From: Novosphingobium sp. | GTDB taxonomy: Bacteria > Pseudomonadota > Alphaproteobacteria > Sphingomonadales > Sphingomonadaceae | DNA: 11,231 bases | Reading direction: 5' to 3' | NCBI GenBank assembly: GCA_028697875.1 | Contig: JAQVEQ010000094.1 | Coordinates: 1 to 11,231, forward strand | Shown here: one piece after another, positions 8,044 to 11,231 of the stretch | How positions within the stretch are numbered: the stretch's first letter is position 1 | Layout: every line of letters starts with the position of its first letter | Program-made: the position numbers and the translations under genes | The notes under the pieces: model-generated | The model's database searches: none | Told to the model about the DNA's origin: nothing | The model's input: only the letters and a program-made list of their open reading frames with translations

Positions 8044-8358
8044 ATGACCCAGGAACAAGATCCGCTCGACCTGTTGCCCGATGCCGTCGCTGCCGCGGCC
8101 TTCCGCCGCCTGGTGCGGCACTTGCGCAAGCGCCACGACGCGCAGAATATCGACCTGATGGGGCTGGCCGGCTTCTGCCGCAATTGCCTGGCCGACTGGG
8201 TCAACGATGCCGGGGCGGGGCTGGACAAGGCGGCCGCGCGCGAGCTGATCCACGGCATGGCGCCCGGCGAATGGAAGGCCCGCTTCCAGACCGAGGCCAC
8301 GCCGGAACAGCTTGCCCGGATGGATGCGAGCCTGAAGAAGAACGCCGAACTGGGATAA
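8044..8358 (+). CDS. DUF1244 family protein (104 aa)
   Basis: The 104-residue protein matches what I know of the DUF1244 family, small mostly helical proteins of unknown function found mainly in proteobacteria. The diagnostic block is LAGFCRNCLADWVNDAG (41-57), with a Cys45-x2-Cys48 pair, followed by ARELIHGMAPGEWKA (65-79). The N-terminal part is rich in alanine and arginine and probably helical; no signal peptide or membrane segment is seen. The Cys pair could bind metal or be redox active, which is a guess. The reading frame continues upstream for more than 1400 bases, but that part is only the complement of pyk; the AAGGA site and family length fix the start at 8044. It is transcribed away from pyk, and the two genes share a 45-bp intergenic region in which I could not define either promoter with confidence. 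The gapR gene follows on the same strand after 180 bp. Confidence 0.92.
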   Translation: MTQEQDPLDLLPDAVAAAAFRRLVRHLRKRHDAQNIDLMGLAGFCRNCLADWVNDAGAGLDKAAARELIHGMAPGEWKARFQTEATPEQLARMDASLKKNAELG

Positions 8359-8418
8359 TCCACAGGGCGTGGCTGCCGTCATGCGGGCCATCCAAGTCCG
8401 CGCGGTGTCTGCGCGTTT

Positions 8419-8453
8419 CCAAGGCCTTGATGCGACAGCGCCTTGGGCCTTGG
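8419..8453 (+). repeat. Inverted repeat between DUF1244 gene and gapR
   Basis: CCAAGGCC at 8419-8426 is repeated inverted as GGCCTTGG at 8446-8453 with 19 bases between. An alternative, tighter pairing uses CCAAGGC (8419-8425) and GCCTTGG (8440-8446); GCCTTGG occurs twice in tandem (8440-8453). No T-run follows, so it is not a classical terminator. It could be a weak hairpin at the end of the DUF1244 transcript or a protein-binding site upstream of gapR. The rest of the 8359-8470 gap shows nothing else I can name. Confidence 0.4.
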
Positions 8454-8470
8454 ACAAAAGCCATTCACGC

Positions 8471-8499
8471 CTTCACGCGTGGACCGGGTGCCGCTATCT
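8471..8499 (+). promoter_or_regulatory. Predicted promoter for gapR
   Basis: CTTCAC (8471-8476), a 17-bp spacer and CTATCT (8494-8499) match the alphaproteobacterial housekeeping pattern CTTGAC-N17-CTATAT with one mismatch in each hexamer and ideal spacing. Transcription would begin near 8506 and leave a leader of about 33 bases that includes the GGAG ribosome site at 8527-8530. This fits gapR having its own transcript rather than depending on the DUF1244 gene 180 bp upstream. Confidence 0.5.
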
Positions 8500-8526
8500 G
8501 ACCGGCCAACCGATTCTCATTCCTAT

Positions 8527-8530
8527 GGAG
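8527..8530 (+). promoter_or_regulatory. Ribosome binding site for gapR
   Basis: GGAG ends eight bases before the ATG at 8539. It supports that start over upstream in-frame codons, which would give an N-terminal extension without family resemblance. Confidence 0.7.
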
Positions 8531-8538
8531 TTTTCCCG

Positions 8539-8775
8539 ATGGCCGAAGCCACCGACGACCGCCTGCGCCTGCTGATTGAACGCATCGAACGAATGGAAGA
8601 AGAAAAGAAAGGTGTCGCCGACGACATTCGTGACACCTATGCTGAAGGAAAGGCTTTGGGATACGACACCAAGATGATGCGCCAGATCATCAAGCTTCGG
8701 AAAATGAATCCCGACGATCGTCGCGAAATGGAGATGCTGCTGGAAACGTACAAGGCTGCGCTTGGCCTCGAGTAA
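8539..8775 (+). CDS. gapR: GapR-like DNA-binding protein (UPF0335/DUF2312, 78 aa)
   Basis: The 78-residue, highly charged protein fits the UPF0335/DUF2312 family, whose Caulobacter member GapR is a nucleoid-associated protein that clamps overtwisted, AT-rich DNA ahead of polymerases and replication forks and supports topoisomerases. The family core is visible: LLIERIERMEEEKKGVADDI (11-30), predicted as a long helix or coiled coil, then RDTYAEGKALGYDTKMMRQI (31-50) and IKLRKMNPDDRREMEMLLET (51-70), ending YKAALGLE. Conserved basic residues Lys38, Lys45, Arg48, Lys52, Arg54 and Lys55 suit DNA binding. Caulobacter GapR has about ten extra N-terminal residues; this copy starts almost at the core. 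The start is supported by GGAG at 8527-8530 and a predicted promoter at 8471-8499. The gene is less GC-rich than most of its neighbours, as expected from its Lys/Glu/Ile content. It converges on the next gene with 5 bp between stops. Confidence 0.93.
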   Translation: MAEATDDRLRLLIERIERMEEEKKGVADDIRDTYAEGKALGYDTKMMRQIIKLRKMNPDDRREMEMLLETYKAALGLE

Positions 8776-8780
8776 GCACG

Positions 8781-9440
8781 CTATTCGTCGTCCGATGCCA
8801 GAGCCTCTCGATACTGTCGCCAAGTTTCAGCGTCGCCTCTTTCGAGATCCTGGAAAACTTTCCAAAGCCCTGCGGTGTGTGCTGCGAATGCCGAGTTCGT
8901 TGACGCCATCGCCCGTTCGCCCAGTTCGAGCACCCAGAAGAGCCCTGACAGGCAAAGTGCGACCTCTTTTTCGTTGATATGCAGGTCTGACCGCTTTTTT
9001 GGGTGTGTAATCCGATTTCGAACGTGGATTGCGTCTTGGAGTTTGACCCAATCATCCGTCTCGAACGAGACATCGAAGTCTGGCGCAATCCTTTGGGCGA
9101 TACGAGTAGCCAGCCGGATTGTGGTTAGCAATGGCACGAAGCGCGGCTGTGGCCGTACCTCGCCGTTGGCGGTAACCTGATAGCTTGACTGGGCCAGCGC
9201 CATTGTCTCGGCCGCTGAGATGGCATCCATTTCCTTCGCAACCGAGGCGACATGCTCGCTGTAAGTCCAGAGCAGCCCGTCAATTGCGGCAAACGCGCAA
9301 CGGATCAGGTCTCGCATGTTCGATTGGCTCGTTTTTGCAGTCAATCGCTCTTGTGCCGTCATCACGTCGAACAGAAGGATTCTGATTAGGCTCTCCTGAA
9401 CCTCATGCGGTGTTTCCGTGTTGTCGTGTCCGCTTGTCAT
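8781..9440 (-). CDS. Uncharacterised HEPN-like protein (219 aa)
   Basis: I do not recognise a named family. The 219-residue protein looks mostly helical and has no signal peptide or membrane segment. Near its middle is DAIHVRNRITHPKKRSDL (137-154), where R141-N142-x3-H146 (bases 9003-9020) fits the R-x4-6-H motif with the R-N start typical of HEPN domains. Many HEPN proteins are ribonucleases in toxin-antitoxin, abortive infection and CRISPR systems. Helix-rich flanks are LIRCAFAAIDGLLWTYSEHV (45-64) and EVALCLSGLFWVLELGERAM (159-178). The ATG at 9440 is the best start: the upstream extension to 10055 in this frame is only the antisense of yebC. No clear ribosome site was seen. GC content is about 55% by hand count over 8821-9420, well below the neighbouring enzymes, and codon use is less biased. 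It is a single gene against the direction of gapR and yebC, which suggests acquisition by transfer. No antitoxin or nucleotidyltransferase partner is visible. The HEPN call is moderate, the function unknown. Confidence 0.75.
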   Translation of the reverse strand: MTSGHDNTETPHEVQESLIRILLFDVMTAQERLTAKTSQSNMRDLIRCAFAAIDGLLWTYSEHVASVAKEMDAISAAETMALAQSSYQVTANGEVRPQPRFVPLLTTIRLATRIAQRIAPDFDVSFETDDWVKLQDAIHVRNRITHPKKRSDLHINEKEVALCLSGLFWVLELGERAMASTNSAFAAHTAGLWKVFQDLERGDAETWRQYREALASDDE

Positions 9441-9515
9441 ACAGTCATGATTGCCGATCTTGCTTGAGTTCGCTAGGGGGCTGGTCAATCCCGACCCCAG
9501 CTGATGATAGGCAAC

Positions 9516-10259
9516 ATGGCAGGCCATTCCAAATTCAAGAACATCATGCATCGCAAGGGCGCGCAGGATAAGAAGCGCTCGGCCATGTTTTCCAAGCTGT
9601 CCCGCGAAATCACTGTCGCAGCCAAGATGGGCGCGCCCGATCCGGACATGAACCCGCGCCTGCGCCTGGCGGTCAACAACGCCAAGGCCCAGTCGATGCC
9701 GAAGGACAATATCCAGCGCGCGATCGACAAGGCTTCGAAGGGCGACGACGAAAATTACGAGGAAATCCGCTACGAAGGCTACGGCCCGGGCGGCGTGGCG
9801 CTGATCGTCGAGGCGCTGACCGACAACCGCAACCGCACCGCCACCAACGTGCGCACCGCGTTCAGCAAGAACGGCGGCAATCTCGGCGCTTCGGGCGCGG
9901 TCAGCCACGGGTTCGAGCGCAAGGGGCTGATCGAGTATCCGGCCAGCGCCGGTGACGAGGAAAAGGTCCTCGAAGCCGCGATCGACGCGGGCGCCGACGA
10001 TGTCGAAAGCTCCGAGGACGGCCACACGATCTGGACCGACATGGAAGCGCTGCACGAAGTGGCCGGCGCGCTCGAAAAGGTCCTGGGCGAGGCGGAAAGC
10101 GTCAAGCTGGCGTGGAAGCCCAACCTCACGGTCGATGTGGCCGAAGGCGACGCCCAGACGCTGTTCAAGCTGATCGACGCGCTGGACGACGACGACGACG
10201 TCCAGACCGTCTGGGGCAACTACGACGTTTCCGACGAAGTGATGGCGAAACTGGGGTAA
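9516..10259 (+). CDS. yebC: YebC/PmpR (TACO1) family protein
   Basis: The 247-residue protein begins with the family signature MAGHSKFKNIMHRKGAQDKK, which fixes the start at 9516 rather than the in-frame ATG at 9504. Further family blocks are GAPDPDMNPRLRLAV, the YEGYGPGGVALIVEALTDN segment, the NRTATNVRTAFSKNGGNLG region and the GASGAVSHGFERKG turn. The family is annotated as DNA-binding transcriptional regulators. Work on mitochondrial TACO1 and bacterial YebC points instead or also to a role on the ribosome, helping translation through difficult sequences such as proline runs. A weak AGG (9509-9511) precedes the start. Near the C-terminus, five tandem GAC codons (10185-10199) encode a run of aspartates. 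In many proteobacteria yebC is followed by ruvC; here a terminator-like hairpin and a desaturase gene follow instead. The upstream neighbour is the divergent HEPN-like gene, 75 bp away. Confidence 0.97.
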   Translation: MAGHSKFKNIMHRKGAQDKKRSAMFSKLSREITVAAKMGAPDPDMNPRLRLAVNNAKAQSMPKDNIQRAIDKASKGDDENYEEIRYEGYGPGGVALIVEALTDNRNRTATNVRTAFSKNGGNLGASGAVSHGFERKGLIEYPASAGDEEKVLEAAIDAGADDVESSEDGHTIWTDMEALHEVAGALEKVLGEAESVKLAWKPNLTVDVAEGDAQTLFKLIDALDDDDDVQTVWGNYDVSDEVMAKLG

Positions 10260-10320
10260 GTCCGGGCGCGGCGTCCGCTGCGCTCGTCCATCCCGTTTCC
10301 CGGACGAATTGCCACCGCGC

Positions 10321-10351
10321 CAAGGGGCGCACCCTCGTGGTGCGCCCCTTG
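10321..10351 (+). terminator. Terminator-like hairpin after yebC
   Basis: A perfect 13-bp stem (10321-10333 pairs with 10339-10351, loop CTCGT) lies 61 bp past the yebC stop. The following bases, TCTGTCTGT, are only partly T-rich, so intrinsic termination would be weaker than at rpoC; the stem itself is very stable. The 10352-10400 stretch after it is GC-rich and shows nothing I can name. Confidence 0.7.
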
Positions 10352-10403
10352 TCTGTCTGTGCAGCCTGCCGGCGGGGCGCTTCCGCAGCGGCTCGCGGGG
10401 GGG

Positions 10404-10448
10404 ATTAACTATTTTCCCTTAGGGATTTGGCCTTTTACGATAGTTAAT
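10404..10448 (+). repeat. AT-rich inverted repeat upstream of desaturase gene
   Basis: ATTAACTAT at 10404-10412 is repeated inverted as ATAGTTAAT at 10440-10448, nine bases per arm with 27 between. Inside the spacer is a small hairpin, TCCC-TTA-GGGA (10415-10425). Five T residues (10448-10452) follow the right arm. The whole element is strikingly AT-rich compared with its surroundings. It may be an operator, part of the desaturase promoter region, or a folded leader. TTTACG (10434-10439), 17 bp and TAGTTT (10457-10462) form a poor candidate promoter overlapping it. Confidence 0.55.
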
Positions 10449-10473
10449 TTTTCGTGTAGTTTCATTGCGTGAC

Positions 10474-10483
10474 CACAATTGTG
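10474..10483. promoter_or_regulatory. Perfect 10-bp palindrome before desaturase start
   Basis: CACAATTGTG is a perfect palindrome ending 13 bases before the ATG at 10497, partly overlapping the probable ribosome site GAGG (10483-10486). Its place, between likely promoter and start codon, suits an operator for a repressor, though ten bases is short and chance occurrence is possible. Confidence 0.35.
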
Positions 10484-10496
10484 AGGGTGGCGGGCA

Positions 10497-11231
10497 ATGG
10501 ACACCAGGTTGATTGACAACACGGCGCAAGGCGCGCCGGGCGCGGATACGCGTATCGATGCGCCGGTCGTTCCGGGTGCGGACGTCGTCGCGCGTCCGGC
10601 AGGCGGCAAGACATACGAAGACCTGATTATCGAGCGCTGGCGCTCCGCCGTCCGCTTCGGCGGGCCGGAAGCGGCGGCCCGGCGGCGCGAACACCTGATC
10701 TACGCCGCGATCAAGCAGGGCGGGGCGCTTGCCGCGCTGGCCTATATCGTGCTGCGTCCGACGGGCTGGGTCGAATGGTCGGGCTTCGCGGTGTTCTACG
10801 TGCTCAACATCCTCAGCATGTCGCTTGGCTATCACCGCTATTTCACGCACAAGGCGTTCGAAACCTCGACCGCGATGCGGTACGTGCTCGCCGCGCTCGC
10901 CCAGTTCGGCGTCTACGGCTCGCTCAAGCGCTGGTGCATGGACCATCGCCGGCACCACACCCTGTCGGACAAGCCGGGCGACATCCACAGCCCCTATGTC
11001 GACGATTACGGGCGGCCGCTGTCGGGGCGCGCGGGGCTCAAGCACGCGCATCTCGCCTGGGCCTATGGCGAAGTGACGACCAATCCCGACATGTACGGCA
11101 AAGGTATCGTCGGCGATCCGGCGATCGAATGGGCGCACAGGACGCGCTATTTCTGGTTCGCGTTCTCGGCGGTGATCGCGCCGGCGGCATGGGGCTATGC
11201 CTTCGGCGGGCCCGGCGCCGTGCTCGGCACG
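10497..11231 (+). CDS. Membrane fatty acid (acyl-CoA) desaturase, 3'-truncated by window
   Basis: The first 245 residues of a membrane-bound di-iron fatty acid desaturase are present; the frame is open to the end of the window. Two of the three histidine boxes are visible: H113-x4-H118 (GYHRYFTHKAF) and H150-x2-H153-H154 (MDHRRHHTLSDKPGD). The layout resembles the delta-9 acyl-CoA desaturase (OLE1/DesC-like) group, which introduces a double bond in saturated acyl chains and adjusts membrane fluidity; the exact substrate and position cannot be read from this part. The third histidine box should lie past the window. Hydrophobic segments occupy about 69-86 and 94-111, with another from about 218 to 235. 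Residues 1-38 form a probably disordered Ala/Pro/Gly-rich tail. The ATG at 10497 has GAGG (10483-10486) ten bases upstream. The AT-rich leader with palindromes suggests regulation, which would fit a lipid or temperature response. Confidence 0.9.
   Translation, partial: MDTRLIDNTAQGAPGADTRIDAPVVPGADVVARPAGGKTYEDLIIERWRSAVRFGGPEAAARRREHLIYAAIKQGGALAALAYIVLRPTGWVEWSGFAVFYVLNILSMSLGYHRYFTHKAFETSTAMRYVLAALAQFGVYGSLKRWCMDHRRHHTLSDKPGDIHSPYVDDYGRPLSGRAGLKHAHLAWAYGEVTTNPDMYGKGIVGDPAIEWAHRTRYFWFAFSAVIAPAAWGYAFGGPGAVLGT

Noticed and set aside
8779..9475. CGCTA at both ends of the HEPN-like gene (8779-8783 and 9471-9475) as a target-site duplication
   Set aside because: A five-base match is expected by chance in such stretches, and no transposase or terminal inverted repeats are present.
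9504..9515. Earlier ATG of yebC adding four residues
   Set aside because: The family begins with MAGHSK, and AGG at 9509-9511 is placed for the ATG at 9516.
9441..10055. N-terminal extension of the HEPN-like frame
   Set aside because: It is the complement of yebC and its upstream region; the coding-like sequence begins at the ATG ending at 9440.
10185..10199. Five tandem GAC triplets in yebC as a variable repeat
   Set aside because: Aspartate-rich sequence is plausible at this place in the protein and five units are too few to suggest phase variation.
10477..10498. Resemblance to the lac operator (AATTGTGAG followed by GCAAT)
   Set aside because: Only the left half matches; the spacing and right half differ and there is no lac-like gene nearby.
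10419..11138. Minus-strand frame of 239 codons opposite the desaturase gene
   Set aside because: The plus strand encodes histidine boxes and membrane segments of a desaturase; the antisense frame has no support.

Overview
The window looks like chromosomal DNA of a GC-rich alphaproteobacterium, most likely a sphingomonad (Novosphingobium/Erythrobacter-like). This rests on the G/C-ending codon use, the typical alphaproteobacterial RpoC tail, a GapR/UPF0335 homologue, a DUF1244 gene, a short second-type glutamyl-tRNA synthetase, and a promoter close to the CTTGAC-N17-CTATAT pattern known for alphaproteobacterial housekeeping sigma factors. The genus is an inference. I see no tRNA, rRNA, insertion sequence, CRISPR array or origin.

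Layout. (1) 1-2951 holds the 3' two thirds of rpoC, closed by a strong intrinsic terminator at 2980-3012. (2) 3100-6536, plus strand: a small WYL-like protein, then glutamine-dependent NAD synthetase (nadE) and glutamyl-tRNA synthetase (gltX). The last two are 32 bp apart and probably co-transcribed. (3) 6544-7998, minus strand: pyruvate kinase (pyk), ending 7 bp from the end of gltX. It is divergent from (4) the DUF1244 gene at 8044-8358. (5) gapR at 8539-8775 has its own predicted promoter. (6) 8781-9440, minus strand: a 219-residue unrecognised protein carrying an R-x4-H motif of HEPN type. It is clearly poorer in GC than most of the window. (7) yebC at 9516-10259, with a terminator-like hairpin at 10321-10351. 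(8) An AT-rich intergenic stretch with two palindromic structures leads into a fatty acid desaturase gene that runs off the window at 11231.

Most genes are core functions: transcription (rpoC), NAD synthesis, tRNA charging, glycolysis, chromosome structure (gapR) and translation support (yebC). They look like conserved neighbours rather than one pathway. The one gene with an accessory look is the HEPN-like protein, a single gene facing against its neighbours between gapR and yebC. It is the best candidate here for something undescribed, possibly a stand-alone HEPN ribonuclease, but no partner gene is visible and a defence or toxin role is only an inference. Secondary points of interest are the desaturase leader, a predicted potassium-independent pyruvate kinase, and a zinc-less GluRS with a cluster of rare codons.
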